Source: JACCTU01 sp963848525
GTDB lineage: Bacteria; Actinomycetota; Thermoleophilia; Gaiellales; Gaiellaceae
Reading direction: 5' to 3'
Length of the DNA: 64,000 nucleotides
Assembly: GCA_963848525.1 (NCBI GenBank)
Contig: CAWKDZ010000003.1
Coordinates: 186,001-250,000, forward strand
In this document: in pieces, positions 18,579-27,415 of the stretch
How positions within the stretch are numbered: position 1 is the stretch's first letter
How the letters are laid out: each line of letters begins with the position of its first letter
The notes under the pieces: model-generated
Seen by the model: only the letters and a program-made list of their open reading frames with translations
Database searches by the model: none
Told to the model about the DNA's origin: nothing
Translations under genes and position numbers: made by a program

Positions 18579-19280
18579 GGGGCGGTGCCTCGTGCGACGT
18601 CGCCGATGATCGCGGCGAGCTCCTGCGGGCGCGACCACATCGGCCAGTGGCTCGTCGGCAGGTCGACCCAGGTCACGTTGCGCAGCTCGGTGACGCCGGC
18701 GAGCCAGCCGTAACCCTCCTTGACCGCGTCCTTGTACTGCTCGGAGGTGTAGCCCGTGCAGATCATCGTGGACGGAATGTCGAGGCGCGCGTCGTTCGTC
18801 AGCTCGACGGCCTCGCGCAGGACGCCACCGGGCTGCGGGACCGCCCGCTGCCGGAACGTCTCGAGCTGCTCCTCGCTGAGCCCGTCCAGGTTCTCCTCCT
18901 TCGCGATTTCCTCCCAGACCATGGGCTTGTCGACGCCGTCGAACTCGGCATCCATGGCTCCTTTGCCGGGGCCGGAGTCGACGTAGACCATGGCCGCGAT
19001 CCGCTCCGGAACCCGGTCGCTCGCGGCGTAGCCGGTGAACCCCGCCCCGCTGTGCACGGCGAGCACGACCGGCGTCCCCGCTGCCGTCACCGCCTCGCAG
19101 ATCGCGTCGACGTGGTCGGAGAACGTGATCGAGGACCGGTCGGCGTCGGCCGACTCGAGACCGGGAAGCGTCAGCGCCGTGACGTCGTGGCCCGTCGGCG
19201 CGCAGGGCGGCGGCGACCTCGTCCCACGCCCACGCACCGAGCCAGAACCCGGGAACCAGGACGATCGGTGTGGTGTTCAT
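18575..19280 (-). CDS. Alpha/beta hydrolase (one frameshift)
   Basis: ATG at 19280 with GAAGGGAG upstream. The first frame gives PIVLVPGFWLGAWAWDEVAAALRADG (oxyanion-hole loop and first helix). The rest lies in the next frame from HDVTALTLPGL. Removing one G at 19189-19190 joins them into a 234-residue protein. The nucleophile elbow reads VLAVHSGAGFTGY, with Ser in H-S-G-A-G, and the acid and His would be in the C-terminal third (TSHWPMWSRPQEL). It resembles small esterase/haloperoxidase-like hydrolases (MhpC type). Divergent from an XRE-ImmA pair with a shared palindrome, so it is a candidate target of that repressor. Confidence 0.8.
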
Positions 19281-19307
19281 CGCGCTCCCTTCTCCGCTTG
19301 GAATTGC

Positions 19308-19378
19308 TTGAGTCGAACGAGGTTCGAGTATAGCAATCCTGTGTCGGTCGTCAAACGTCGATGCTACAGTCGAACGAT
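19308..19378. promoter_or_regulatory. Divergent promoter region with TCGAAC-GAG-GTTCGA operator
   Basis: For the hydrolase (minus strand): TTGACG at 19349-19354, a 16-bp spacer, TATACT at 19327-19332. For the XRE gene (plus strand): a weaker TTGAGT (19308-19313) with TATAGC (19329-19334). A perfect palindrome TCGAAC-GAG-GTTCGA sits at 19313-19327, abutting both -10 boxes, and another TCGAAC half-site occurs at 19372-19377 just before the XRE start codon. This arrangement suits an autoregulated XRE repressor that also controls the hydrolase. Confidence 0.6.
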
Positions 19379-19738
19379 ATGCCCGACACGACCGTCGACG
19401 TCGAAGCCCTCTACGCCGCGCTCGACAGCAAGCGTAAAGCCGCTCGGACGAGCTGGCGCGACGTCGCGCGCGAGCTCGACGTCAGCCCCTCGACGTTCAG
19501 CCGGATGGCGCAGGGGAAGCGTCCGGACGTGGACACATTTGCGACGCTACTGAGGTGGCTCGAGATGCCCGCGGAACCGTTCATGCGCTCGAAGAGAGCC
19601 GGGGCTGAGCAGGAACCCGACCCCTTCGCGATGGTCTCGTCGTACCTGCGCTCATCCCGCAACATCAGCGCCGAAGAGGCGGAGGCGCTCGAGGACATCT
19701 TTCAGGCTGCGTACAGGCGGTTGGTCAAGGAGTCCTGA
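19379..19738 (+). CDS. XRE-type helix-turn-helix regulator (partner of ImmA/IrrE)
   Basis: 119 residues, ATG at 19379. The HTH lies at ~20-65: SWRDVARELDVSPSTFSRMAQGKRPDVDTFATLLRWLEM, a lambda-Cro/XRE helix pair. The C-terminal ~45 residues (DPFAMVSSYLRSSRNISAEEAEALEDIFQAAYRRLVKE) look like a dimerisation or protease-sensitive tail. The ImmA/IrrE peptidase starts 2 bp after the stop. Known pairs of this kind (DdrO-IrrE, ImmR-ImmA) work by peptidase cleavage of the repressor, which relieves repression under stress. Confidence 0.85.
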   Translation: MPDTTVDVEALYAALDSKRKAARTSWRDVARELDVSPSTFSRMAQGKRPDVDTFATLLRWLEMPAEPFMRSKRAGAEQEPDPFAMVSSYLRSSRNISAEEAEALEDIFQAAYRRLVKES

Positions 19739-19740
19739 CG

Positions 19741-20310
19741 GTGGCGGATGAACTGCGGCGCGGCTTCAAAGCCGATGCCGAGCGACTCGCCGAGTCCGTT
19801 CGCGCCGAGCTCAGCGTCGAGCTCTGGCAGCCGCTCGATTGTCTCGCCCTCGCCGACCACCTCGGCATCGAAGTCGTCACCCTGCGAGAGCTTCGCCGGC
19901 ACGGGGCCAAAGACGCAAGCATCCGCCGGCTGATCTCGGACGACGCCGGATTCTCCGCGACGACGGTCTGCGCCGGCACACGACGGCTGATCGTCTACAA
20001 CCCGAGGGAGCCGCAGGGCCGGCGCGCGAACTCGCTGGCGCACGAGCTCTCGCACGTCCTCCTCGAGCACGAGCCGAAACCCGCGCTCGGCGCCGGCGGC
20101 TGCCGCTACTGGGACAAACGCGAAGAGGCCGAGGCCGATTGGCTTGGCGCCGCCCTGCTCGTGCCGCGCGAGGGCGCGCTGCGCCAGATGACTCTCGACG
20201 GTGATCTCGAGCGCGGCGCCGAGCACTTCGGCGTGAGCATCGAGCTCTTCCGCTGGCGGGTCAATCACACGGGCGTCAGCCGCGAACTCGCCCGCACGCT
20301 CGGACGCTGA
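19741..20310 (+). CDS. ImmA/IrrE-family metallo-endopeptidase
   Basis: 189 residues, GTG start at 19741 with AAGGAG 7 nt upstream inside the end of the XRE gene. The zinc motif is NSLAHELSHVLLEHEP (HExxH) near residue 100, with the family's later ligand segment EEAEADWLGAALLVPREGAL near residue 137. Family knowledge: these peptidases cut a partner XRE repressor on stress or signalling. The partner is the preceding gene, in one operon. There are no phage or conjugation genes around, so this is probably a chromosomal stress-response switch or toxin-antitoxin-like pair rather than a mobile-element regulator. Confidence 0.87.
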   Translation: MADELRRGFKADAERLAESVRAELSVELWQPLDCLALADHLGIEVVTLRELRRHGAKDASIRRLISDDAGFSATTVCAGTRRLIVYNPREPQGRRANSLAHELSHVLLEHEPKPALGAGGCRYWDKREEAEADWLGAALLVPREGALRQMTLDGDLERGAEHFGVSIELFRWRVNHTGVSRELARTLGR

Positions 20311-20318
20311 CAGCGCCC

Positions 20319-20786
20319 TCAGCGCACCGCTTTCTTCACGAGCGCGACGATCTTCTTCTCCTCGGCGGCGGTCAGCTCCTTGAGCGCCCAGGAGGTCGGC
20401 CACATCGCCCCCTGGTCGATGTTCGCCTCGTCGCTGAACCCGAACGTTGCGTACCTCGCGCTGAACTTCGCCGCGTCCTGGAAGAAGCAGACGATCTTGC
20501 CGTCCTTGGCGTACGCGGGCATGCCGTACCAGGTCTTCGGTGAGAGGGCCGGCGCGGCCTCCGTGATGAGCGCGTGGAGGCGGGTGGCCATGGCGCGATC
20601 CGTCCCCTTCATCTCGGCGACCTTCTCGAGCAGGGCTTTCTCCCCGTCGGCCTTGGCCGCCTCCGCCTTCAGCTCCTTGGCGCGCTCCTTCATCGCCGCC
20701 TTTTCCGCGGCCGAGAAGCCCTCGGACTTCTTGTTGGTCGCGGTGGTGCGCTTTGCGGACTTCTGTGTGGCCTTCTTTGCGCTCAT
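20319..20786 (-). CDS. DUF1801 (YdhG/YjbR-like) protein with Lys/Ala-rich N-terminus
   Basis: 155 residues. The first ~60 are a charged Lys/Ala/Glu-rich helix (AEKAAMKERAKELKAEAAKADGEKALLEKVAEM). Residues ~60-150 match DUF1801: LHALITEAAPALSPKTWYGMPAYAKDGKIVCFFQDAAKFSARYATFGFSDEAN, followed by a terminal helix. The fold binds small ligands; some relatives are called iron chaperones on weak evidence. The basic N-terminus might bind nucleic acid (inference). Convergent with the ImmA gene, 8 bp apart. Confidence 0.8.
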   Translation of the reverse strand: MSAKKATQKSAKRTTATNKKSEGFSAAEKAAMKERAKELKAEAAKADGEKALLEKVAEMKGTDRAMATRLHALITEAAPALSPKTWYGMPAYAKDGKIVCFFQDAAKFSARYATFGFSDEANIDQGAMWPTSWALKELTAAEEKKIVALVKKAVR

Positions 20787-20844
20787 TCGCTACCTCCCTC
20801 GCAGGCTCTCGCAACGTCTTGCTGCACAGTTTCTATCTGTCCGG

Positions 20845-21471
20845 CTAGGGGGTGAGAGCGGTTGCCTCTCCGAGCTGTCGGGACGCCGGCGTCCTGCCGC
20901 CAGTCGCGTGAACGAAGAGGCGGGCGCGATAGGGACCGATCATCCGTGGTTCCCGCTCGGCGAACGCGGGGAACGGGCCGTCGTCTGAGCTCACCAGGTC
21001 GGCAACCGGGATCGCGACCGCGTGCGAACTGACCGTGCAACGGAAGTGGCGGAAACGTTCAGGCCGGACCGCCGCTCCCGCCCCGGTGCACTCGGCCGCA
21101 CGCACCGGGAGTCCTCTCTGCACGATCTTGCCCGCGGTCGAAAGCCTGTACCAGAAGTTGTGGAAGCGCGCCGACGCCTGGTGATCACCCTCGAACCATG
21201 CAACCTGCTCGAGCATGGCGTACCGCTGCCTCAACGGGGCGATCTCTGCCGTGAGGGCGCGCTCTGTGCGCGCCGGAAGCTGCACCAACACGGTCCGCTT
21301 CACCGCGTCCTGCGCCATTCGGGTGATCCAGGTTTGCCCAGTGTTATGCGCCGACACGGAGGGAGGCGGCACGAGTAACGCCCCGATGAGACACGACACC
21401 ACCCACGATCGCCTGTACGCGAGCGGGCGGTACGGCGAACGACGCAAGCCTGTCATCGGATTCTTCGACAC
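20845..21471 (-). CDS. Hypothetical exported protein
   Basis: 208 residues from a GTG at 21471, or ATG at 21456. The N-terminus has Arg/Tyr followed by SWVVSCLIGALLVPPPSVSAH, a likely signal peptide cut after VSA. The mature region is mixed alpha/beta with two Cys (AAEC and HFRC) that could pair. It has no motif I recognise. Composition and codon use are coding-like. It sits at the start of the gene-debris zone, so it may itself be a decaying gene. Confidence 0.5.
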   Translation of the reverse strand: MSKNPMTGLRRSPYRPLAYRRSWVVSCLIGALLVPPPSVSAHNTGQTWITRMAQDAVKRTVLVQLPARTERALTAEIAPLRQRYAMLEQVAWFEGDHQASARFHNFWYRLSTAGKIVQRGLPVRAAECTGAGAAVRPERFRHFRCTVSSHAVAIPVADLVSSDDGPFPAFAEREPRMIGPYRARLFVHATGGRTPASRQLGEATALTP

Positions 21472-21525
21472 GGTGAGACCTAGACGGGCCAGGCGCCCCC
21501 GCTGTTCCCATTTGGGTCGACGCGT

Positions 21526-22188
21526 CTACTCGAAGCGGAGCGCGTCGGCCACGTTGATCGCGGCGGCGCGTCGGGCGAGCGGCGCAGCGAGCAGCGTGAC
21601 GAGCGCGACGAGCGCGGGCACGAGAAGCGCGAGCGACCACCACGACGGGTATGCGAACTCGTCCCCGCCCCCGGTCGCGCCGACGGCGCCGCGAAAGATG
21701 AGCAGGCCGAGCGGCAATCCCACGAGCCTGGCCAGCGTTGCCACGAGAGCCTGCTCGGAGACGAGCGAACCACTGACCTGCCGCGGAGTCATCCCGACGG
21801 CGCCGAGCACGCCGAGGTCGCGAACGCGCTCCCGGGTCGTGAGGAGCAGCGTCGCGAGCAGGTTGACGAGCCCGACGAACAGGAGGAGCGCGGAGAGGCT
21901 GTAGACGACGGGACGGAGGATTTCGGCCTCGCCGGCGTCGTCGTTCACCGGGTCGAACTGGGGCGTGTCCAGGCCGGGGATCGGAGGAGCGACGCCCGGG
22001 TCGGTGCCGACGTCGAGCGATGCCTCCATGCCGAGCGTCGCCACCGCTGAGGTCAGCGTCAGCGCGAGCGCGAGCACGGTCAGGATCGTCCGTCCGCGTC
22101 GTGAGAAGGAGCCGCGGATCCCGACCTGCGCGGGAACGGGCAGCCCGAGCCGATCGGCGAGACCGAAGTCGTCATTGCGTCTCACCTT
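21526..22188 (-). pseudogene. C-terminal remnant of an FtsX/MacB-like ABC permease
   Basis: About 220 residues that match the last third of large FtsX-type permeases. A GIRGSFSRRGRTILTVLALALT block resembles the start of the second core domain. The final FtsX domain has four membrane segments (SALLLFVGLVNLLATLLL; RVRDLGVLGAVGMTPRQV; LVGLPLGLLIF; LALLVPALVALVTLLAAPLA) and ends with INVADALRFE, a typical terminus. The N-terminal FtsX domain and any ATPase partner are missing, and upstream DNA is an unrelated esterase fragment in broken frames. Probably non-functional. Confidence 0.65.
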
Positions 22189-22440
22189 CCGGCGACTGGT
22201 TGAGGAAGCGCTTCGTGGTGATGTCGGTGATCGACGGACGGCTGCGAGATCCCGCAACGACGACGTGAGCGGGATCGCCGCCGTACTCCCGTGAGTTGCT
22301 CACGCGCCCAGTGGATCACCTTCTTGACGTCGATCAGGTAGTCCGGGAACGTCGCGGAGGGGACGCAGGCGGTAGTTGGCGCTGATGCGCACCCAGCCGT
22401 CGCGGGTGCAGTAGACGTCCAGCCGGTTTCGTCTGCCGAG
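22189..22440 (-). pseudogene. Esterase/lipase (alpha/beta hydrolase) remnant
   Basis: Reading the minus strand across two frame changes gives GWVRISANYRLRP, then ATFPDYLIDVKKVIHWAREQ, then YGGDPAHVVVAG. This is the conserved central block of HSL/carboxylesterase-type hydrolases (S-x-N-Y-R-L-x-P ... A-W-V-x-x-x-x-x-x-Y-G-G-D-P) that precedes the nucleophile. The nucleophile G-x-S-x-G and the rest of the gene are absent; sequence runs instead into the FtsX remnant. Clearly debris of a once-functional gene. Confidence 0.6.
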
Positions 22441-22618
22441 TACCTGGTCATCGAGCACACCCCTATCAGCGTTCCGGTGCGAAACGCCGCGCGAGGCCCA
22501 GGACTTACAGGATCCTCTCAGCGCCGCACGCGGTGAGCATGGGTCCCACGCCCGCAGAAGCAGCAGTCAGGCGGCCGTTATCGCCTATAGGGTCGAGCCA
22601 AGCGCGGAGGAGAAGAGG

Positions 22619-24055
22619 GTGGTGGACGGACCGCAGCCGTACCCAGTTCGCATCGAGGGAGAGCTGGACACCGGGCTGAGCCGCTGGCTCTGGCTCGTGA
22701 AGTGGTTCCTGGCGATCCCGCACTACATCGTGCTCGCGTTCCTCTGGCTGACGCTGCTCGTGCTGACGATCGTCGCGTTCTTCGCGATCCTCTTCACGGG
22801 CCGCTACCCGCGAGGCATCTTCGACTTCAACGTCGGCGTTCTCCGCTGGTCGTGGCGGGTCGCGTTCTACTCCTACGGCGCGCTGGGCACCGATCGCTAT
22901 CCGCCGTTCACGCTCGACGACGTGCCCGATTACCCGGCGCGCCTGGACGTCGCATACCCGGAGCAGCTCTCTCGCGGCCTCGTCCTGGTGAAGTGGTGGC
23001 TCCTCGCCATACCGCACTACATCGTCACGGGAATCCTGCTGGGAGGCGGCAGCTACGCCGCGGCACGCGTCGAGGACTGGTTCTGGGGTATCGGCTTCGA
23101 AACCGGGCTGATCGGCATCCTGGTGCTCTTCGCCGGTGTGGCGCTGCTCTTCACCACGCGGTACCCGGGCGGGCTCTTCGACTTCGTTGTCGGGCTCGAC
23201 CGGTGGGTCGCGCGAGTCGCCGCCTACGTGCTGCTCATGCGCGACGAGTACCCGCCGTTCCGCCTCGACCAGGGAGGGACCGAAAGGCCCGCGGAGGCAG
23301 CTGCCGTGCCCCCCGCCGCCTTGATCGCCGGCGAGCCAGTTGCGCCGGCCGAGGCGGCTGAGCCGGCCGAGCCGGCCGAGCCTCCTGCCCGCAGAGGCTG
23401 GACCGGGGGGCGAATCGCGCTCGTCGTCCTCGGCGCGATCGCGGGCATGCTCGCGCTCGGGCTCCTCGTCGGCGGTTGCGCCCTCGTCACGGTCGACCAG
23501 GCACAACGCGATGACGACGGGTTCCTCATGTCACCCACGCAGGACTTCTCGACGCCGACATACGCGATCGTTTCGGAGAGGGCCGACCTCGACACCGAAG
23601 GAGCTGACTGGGCGCTCGACACGTTCCTCGGCACGGTCCGGATTCGCAGCGAGAGCGACCGGCCCGTGTTCGTCGGGATCGGGCCGGCCGGCGACGTCAC
23701 GCGGTACCTCGGACGCGTCGAACGCGACGTGGTCGACGACCTCGACAACAGCGGTGACCCGGAGTACACGCGGCGTTCGGGCGGCGCGCCAACCGGCCAG
23801 CCGGACGACGAGACCTTCTGGGTCGCGTCGACGGCAGGTTCCGGCGAGCGGACGCTCGAATGGGAGCCGGAGGACGGGGACTGGCAGGTGGTCGTGATGA
23901 ACGAGGACGCGTCGCGCGGAGTCTCCGCAGAGCTGAGCATCGGCGCCGAGCTGGACACGATCCTCTGGATCGCCATCGGACTGCTCGTAGCTGGCGCCCT
24001 CCTCGCCGCAGGCTCCGCGCTCGCAATCACGGCGGCCGCGCGCCGCGGACGCTGA
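22619..24055 (+). CDS. DUF4389 double-domain membrane protein
   Basis: 478 residues, GTG start at 22619 with a GGAGGAGAAG site upstream. Two tandem DUF4389 units fill ~1-215; each has the pattern R-x-L-V-x-x-K-W-x-L-A-I-P-H-Y-I-V and F-T-G/T-R-Y-P-x-G-x-F-D-F-x-V-G-x-x-R-W. A Pro/Ala/Glu linker follows, then TM (IALVVLGAIAGMLALGLLVGGC, ~267-288), an extracellular domain of ~150 residues, and a last TM with an RRGR tail. The outer domain contains RSESDRPVFVGIGPAGDVTRYL, as in other actinobacterial DUF4389 proteins. Function unknown; probably envelope-related. Confidence 0.85.
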   Translation: MVDGPQPYPVRIEGELDTGLSRWLWLVKWFLAIPHYIVLAFLWLTLLVLTIVAFFAILFTGRYPRGIFDFNVGVLRWSWRVAFYSYGALGTDRYPPFTLDDVPDYPARLDVAYPEQLSRGLVLVKWWLLAIPHYIVTGILLGGGSYAAARVEDWFWGIGFETGLIGILVLFAGVALLFTTRYPGGLFDFVVGLDRWVARVAAYVLLMRDEYPPFRLDQGGTERPAEAAAVPPAALIAGEPVAPAEAAEPAEPAEPPARRGWTGGRIALVVLGAIAGMLALGLLVGGCALVTVDQAQRDDDGFLMSPTQDFSTPTYAIVSERADLDTEGADWALDTFLGTVRIRSESDRPVFVGIGPAGDVTRYLGRVERDVVDDLDNSGDPEYTRRSGGAPTGQPDDETFWVASTAGSGERTLEWEPEDGDWQVVVMNEDASRGVSAELSIGAELDTILWIAIGLLVAGALLAAGSALAITAAARRGR

Positions 24056-24430
24056 CCCCGAGCAAGGACTTCGGACTTCAGCACGAGACGAGCAGGAGTC
24101 ACGCCGACCGTGGACGGAGTCGTGTGAGTTCGAGGTCACCCGGACCGCGTGCGCGCGGGGCGCACAGCTTCGGAGACGGTTGGTGCAAGGTTGGGCTTCG
24201 TTGGTTCAGCATCTCGACGTCTGGACGCACCTTCAGAACGATCAAATGAGGGGGACGAGGAAGACGGCGACGATCGCGTAGCTCATGTAAGAGAGGGTCG
24301 AATCGCTCGTGCCGCTCAGGTCGAAAGCCCGCTCAGGCGAGAGGGCGCTCGCGCACCGCACCGTGGCAGCTCCCGGCGAGCCATCGCTGGGCTGTCGGAT
24401 GGCGCTCGTCCGGAGTAGTCTCTTCGCGAG
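24056..24430. other. Intergenic stretch without a recognisable gene
   Basis: 375 bp between the DUF4389 gene and the SnoaL-like gene. Short frames exist, but none has a good start, ribosome-binding site or recognisable protein signature. GC content is slightly lower than in flanking genes. The promoter of the SnoaL-like gene presumably lies at its right end; I cannot pick it out. Confidence 0.4.
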
Positions 24431-24814
24431 TTGGCGCTTTCGACGTCCGACATCTCCGACATCCGCGCAGCTGAGAAGACTCTGGCTGAGGCTTTCGAGT
24501 CTTCCGAGCGAACGACCTGGGTCGACTTCTACACCGACGACGCGATCTTCGTGGGGCCTGGGGTGCCGGCGATCGAGGGACGGACTGCCCTCCTCGACAT
24601 CGCCCCGCAGATCAGCATCTCGTCGATGGAGATCGTCGCGGAGTCGACGCTCGGGACTGATGAGTTCGCCGCGACGCTCGGGCGTGTGACCTGGGTGAGC
24701 GGGCCGAATGGCTCGGATGCGCCGAGGGTGCGAAGACGCTTTCTCATGGTCTGGCGCCGAGAGCCCGACGGGCGGTGGCGCATCGCCCGTGAACTGCTGA
24801 ACGAGGACGTATAA
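24431..24814 (+). CDS. SnoaL/NTF2-like protein
   Basis: 127 residues from a TTG at 24431. The fold is a SnoaL/ketosteroid-isomerase-like cone: N-terminal helix DIRAAEKTLAEAFESSERTTWVDFYTDDAIFVGPGVPAIEGRTALLD, then strands ending RFLMVWRREPDGRWRIARELLNED. The Y/F-T-D-D-A-I-F and W-R-I motifs are typical. Members act as small isomerases/hydrolases or ligand-binding proteins. No pathway context is apparent. The start is uncertain because no Shine-Dalgarno sequence is visible. Confidence 0.78.
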   Translation: MALSTSDISDIRAAEKTLAEAFESSERTTWVDFYTDDAIFVGPGVPAIEGRTALLDIAPQISISSMEIVAESTLGTDEFAATLGRVTWVSGPNGSDAPRVRRRFLMVWRREPDGRWRIARELLNEDV

Positions 24815-24960
24815 GCCCGCGGACCGTCGCGACCCGCCCTCGGGCGTCATTGCCGCACGCTGGCGCAGGTGGGCGTGGTTATGTCCGCTGGGATGGAAGG
24901 TTCGAGCCGGGCGCGGCCAGCCGAGGTGAGCAAGCTCCGTCGACGATCCGGGAGGACGAG

Positions 24961-25260
24961 ATGAGCCGAGAGATTCACATCAATGTCAGGTTCCAGGCGA
25001 AGCCGGGGAAGCAGGCCGAGCTCTCCCGGCGAATGCTCGAGCTGCGCGCGGATGTCGAAGCGCTCGGAGGGACGAGCATCGTCACCGTCGACTCCGAAGA
25101 CGAAACCGTCTTGTACTTCATCGAGACGTTTCCCGACCAGGCCGCGTTGGACGCTGACATGAAGACCCCGCTCGTACAGGCCCTCATCGCCGATCTGGGC
25201 GAGCTGACGATCCACGGGACCGACTTCCGGATCGAGCGGAGCTCGCCCGTGGCTGCGTAA
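24961..25260 (+). CDS. Antibiotic biosynthesis monooxygenase-like (ABM/YgiN) protein
   Basis: 99 residues, ATG at 24961 behind GGGAGGACGAG. A single dimeric ferredoxin-like ABM domain: INVRFQAKPGKQAELSRRML, a central VDSEDETVLYFIETFPDQAALDADMKTP with the conserved Glu and F-x-x-x-x-A-x-x-x-H/M pattern, and a last strand LTIHGTDFRIERS. YgiN-type members oxidise quinols; others degrade haem or are orphan. Stands alone between the SnoaL-like gene and a VOC remnant. Confidence 0.85.
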   Translation: MSREIHINVRFQAKPGKQAELSRRMLELRADVEALGGTSIVTVDSEDETVLYFIETFPDQAALDADMKTPLVQALIADLGELTIHGTDFRIERSSPVAA

Positions 25261-25546
25261 GAGCAGGTGACGCCTTCCACCGTGCGGGAGTCGAGGCCGG
25301 TTTTCAGTCGATTGGTGCACCGGGGTACCGCGACTACGCTCCTGGTTACTACGCGGCTTACCTGCTCGACCCGGATGGGAACAACGTCGAGGCCTTGTAC
25401 CGCGACGTCGGAAACATCGGCCACGGTGAAAGTGCGGCGCTGCAAAGGCTCCATCCTTCGTTGTCTACTATGACTACTCGTGGTGTCTCGCCGGCGGCTG
25501 CGCATCACTTCTACGAAAGCGCCAAGCGCGTCAGGTGCTCGCGGTG
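25260..25546 (+). pseudogene. C-terminal remnant of a VOC/glyoxalase-family protein
   Basis: From 25269 the frame reads DAFHRAGVEAGFQSIGAPGYRDYAPGYYAAYLLDPDGNNVEALYRDV, the classic C-terminal half of a small VOC dioxygenase-like protein (G-x-x-x-x-Y-x-x-x-Y-Y-A-x-x-x-x-D-P-D-G-N-x-x-E, where Glu is the last metal ligand). There is no N-terminal beta-alpha-beta module and no start codon context. After the family end, the frame runs on ~40 residues of unrelated sequence to TGA at 25544-25546. Debris, and direct evidence of gene loss here. Confidence 0.7.
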
Positions 25547-25693
25547 ATCGGGATCGTCGCGGAGTTGTGTGAGCACGAGTGCCCGTTCGGCCTGCGGAGG
25601 GCGAGTGGGAGCGACGCGGCGGGCTTCAATCCCGCGATCGACACCGCATCGAGATTCGGGTCGACCCCGGATGTTTCGACGCCTTGGACCGGT

Positions 25694-26431
25694 TCACGCC
25701 TCGGGGCCGAACGCGCGGGCGAGCGCAGCGGTGCGTGTGTGGACGCTGAGCTTTTCGAAGATGTTCTCAAGGTGCGTTCTGACCGTTCCGGTCGCGATCA
25801 CGAGCCGATCGGCGATCTCGCGGTTGGTCAGGCCTTGGCGGAGGAGGCGTAGCACCTCGGTTTCGCGCTCGGTCAGCCCCGGCGGACAACGTCGTCGCTC
25901 CCATCTCTCACGAATCGCAGCCAGATGGGGCCGGAGAACCGTGAGGACCGACCGGTCGCGTTCGTCGAAGTCTCGGTCACGCACCCCGCGGACGAGGAAG
26001 AAGCCGCGCACGACCCCAGACGATGAGGGCAGCCAGAGCTTGCACTCGTACTCGACCGATCGCGGACGCATCACCTCGACATACCAAGGGTTGTGGCGCT
26101 GCACCGTCCCGTTGGCGAGGTCGCTGAACTTCATTGCAGTCTGCGTAGCGTGCCGTTGGCCGTCGCGCAGAGGCCAGCACGACAACAGTTCCTTGGAGAC
26201 GCCGGGCCAGCCGAAGTCGTACGTCGGCTTCTCGGCGTCGAACAAGTTCGGTCCGCCGCAGCCAGCGACCTCGTACTCGTAGTAGCCGGCTCGATCCGCG
26301 CGGACAAGCTCGAGCAGGCGCTCGATCACGGGCAACTCGAACGGCTGCGGGCCGTCTGCTGCCGCCGCCTCGGCGACGACCGCGAGAACGCGATCGACGT
26401 CGCGCGAATCAAGCCTCGTTACGCGCGGCAC
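25694..26431 (-). CDS. LuxR-family transcriptional regulator
   Basis: 245 residues from a GTG at 26431. The C-terminal ~65 residues are a textbook LuxR/GerE HTH: LTERETEVLRLLRQGLTNREIADRLVIATGTVRTHLENIFEKLSVHTRTAAL. There is no receiver domain. The N-terminal ~165 residues are a GAF-like or autoinducer-type sensory region (VRADRAGYYEYEVAGCGGPNLFDAEKP) with HNPWYVEVMRPRSVEYECKLWLPSSSGVVRGFFL. Ligand and target genes unknown. Confidence 0.88.
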   Translation of the reverse strand: MPRVTRLDSRDVDRVLAVVAEAAAADGPQPFELPVIERLLELVRADRAGYYEYEVAGCGGPNLFDAEKPTYDFGWPGVSKELLSCWPLRDGQRHATQTAMKFSDLANGTVQRHNPWYVEVMRPRSVEYECKLWLPSSSGVVRGFFLVRGVRDRDFDERDRSVLTVLRPHLAAIRERWERRRCPPGLTERETEVLRLLRQGLTNREIADRLVIATGTVRTHLENIFEKLSVHTRTAALARAFGPEA

Positions 26432-26743
26432 GAACTGAAGATACGACGTTCGTCAGATTGTGGCAACCGACGGAGCCAGCGATCCTTGCACAATGAAAGG
26501 CGGAAGACGAACGAGGCGTGATCGCGGCCGCATCAATTCCCGCGAGAGTCGTCGTAGTGAAGACAGTCGGCCTCGTCCGGGTGGCACAGCATTGGGTCTG
26601 GTTGCTCCCGCCGGCCCGATTTGCGGCGTACCTCGCCGAGGACTGTCCGCAATGACCCATCGCTTCCACGTATGCGCGCCGAGCGCCGCGCCAGGCTCGA
26701 GTCACACGTGCGGGAGGAGGCGATGACAACCAAGGAGGAAGGC

Positions 26744-27181
26744 ATGACCAGCATCAAGGTGATCTTCGGATTGCTCCTGGCCGCCGTCGCGGCGGTCGTC
26801 GGGGTCGTCGCGTTCGGGGCGGCACAGGCGTCCGCGTCCAGCGCTCCGATCGTGATTACGTACACGAAGACGTGCAGCGGCGGGACGTGCGCGGGCACCA
26901 CCGGGGACGGCGACACGCTCGCGATGCAGGTCACGAGCCTCCACGCCACCGGCAAGGCCGCCCAGCTAACGGCGACCGAGGAGATCACGGGCGGAAGCTT
27001 CGAGTTCACGGCCGAGCTGAACGGGCACGGGACCCCGGCCGGGTTCATCGTCCTGAACGGCACGGTCACGAGCGGCCCGTACGCGGGCGCGCAGGTCCAC
27101 CAGCGGAGCAACCTCACGGGCGTTGACGGGACCGCGACGGTGTGGGCCGGAGAGCTCCGGATCATGCCCGCGAGTGCGTGA
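26744..27181 (+). CDS. Small secreted beta-barrel-like protein
   Basis: 145 residues from ATG at 26744, chosen for its AAGGAGGAAGG site; an in-frame ATG at 26723 also has GGAGGAGG, so two starts are possible. A signal peptide (KVIFGLLLAAVAAVVGVVAFGAAQASA) leads to a ~115-residue mature domain with KTCSGGTCAGTTGDGDTLAMQVTSLHATGKAAQLTATEEITGG and a late GTATVWAGELRIMPASA. One C-x5-C pair may form a disulfide. The pattern is that of DUF3224/avidin-like small secreted proteins. Function unknown. Confidence 0.72.
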   Translation: MTSIKVIFGLLLAAVAAVVGVVAFGAAQASASSAPIVITYTKTCSGGTCAGTTGDGDTLAMQVTSLHATGKAAQLTATEEITGGSFEFTAELNGHGTPAGFIVLNGTVTSGPYAGAQVHQRSNLTGVDGTATVWAGELRIMPASA

Positions 27182-27415
27182 TCCGGATCACCGAAGCGGG
27201 AGGGGGCCGGGCTGGATCCCGGCCCCTCGCCAGCGGTGCTGCTGCGAAGGCAGACCGGGGACAAGAGGAGGAACCGCAAGAGACGAAAACGGCGGCCTCA
27301 CGGGGCGGATCCAGATCTGAAAGCTCCATAATCGGCTCCATACCTAATGCACGTTGTTGGACGTGCAATTCGATCCGAAAGGAAAAGTCCCGCGTTTTGC
27401 GGCAAGGACGTGGAC

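Noticed and set aside
22505..23506. Long minus-strand open frame opposite the DUF4389 gene
   Set aside because: Arg/Glu/Asp-rich translation without family signature, fully antisense to a gene with clear domains; a typical high-GC shadow frame.
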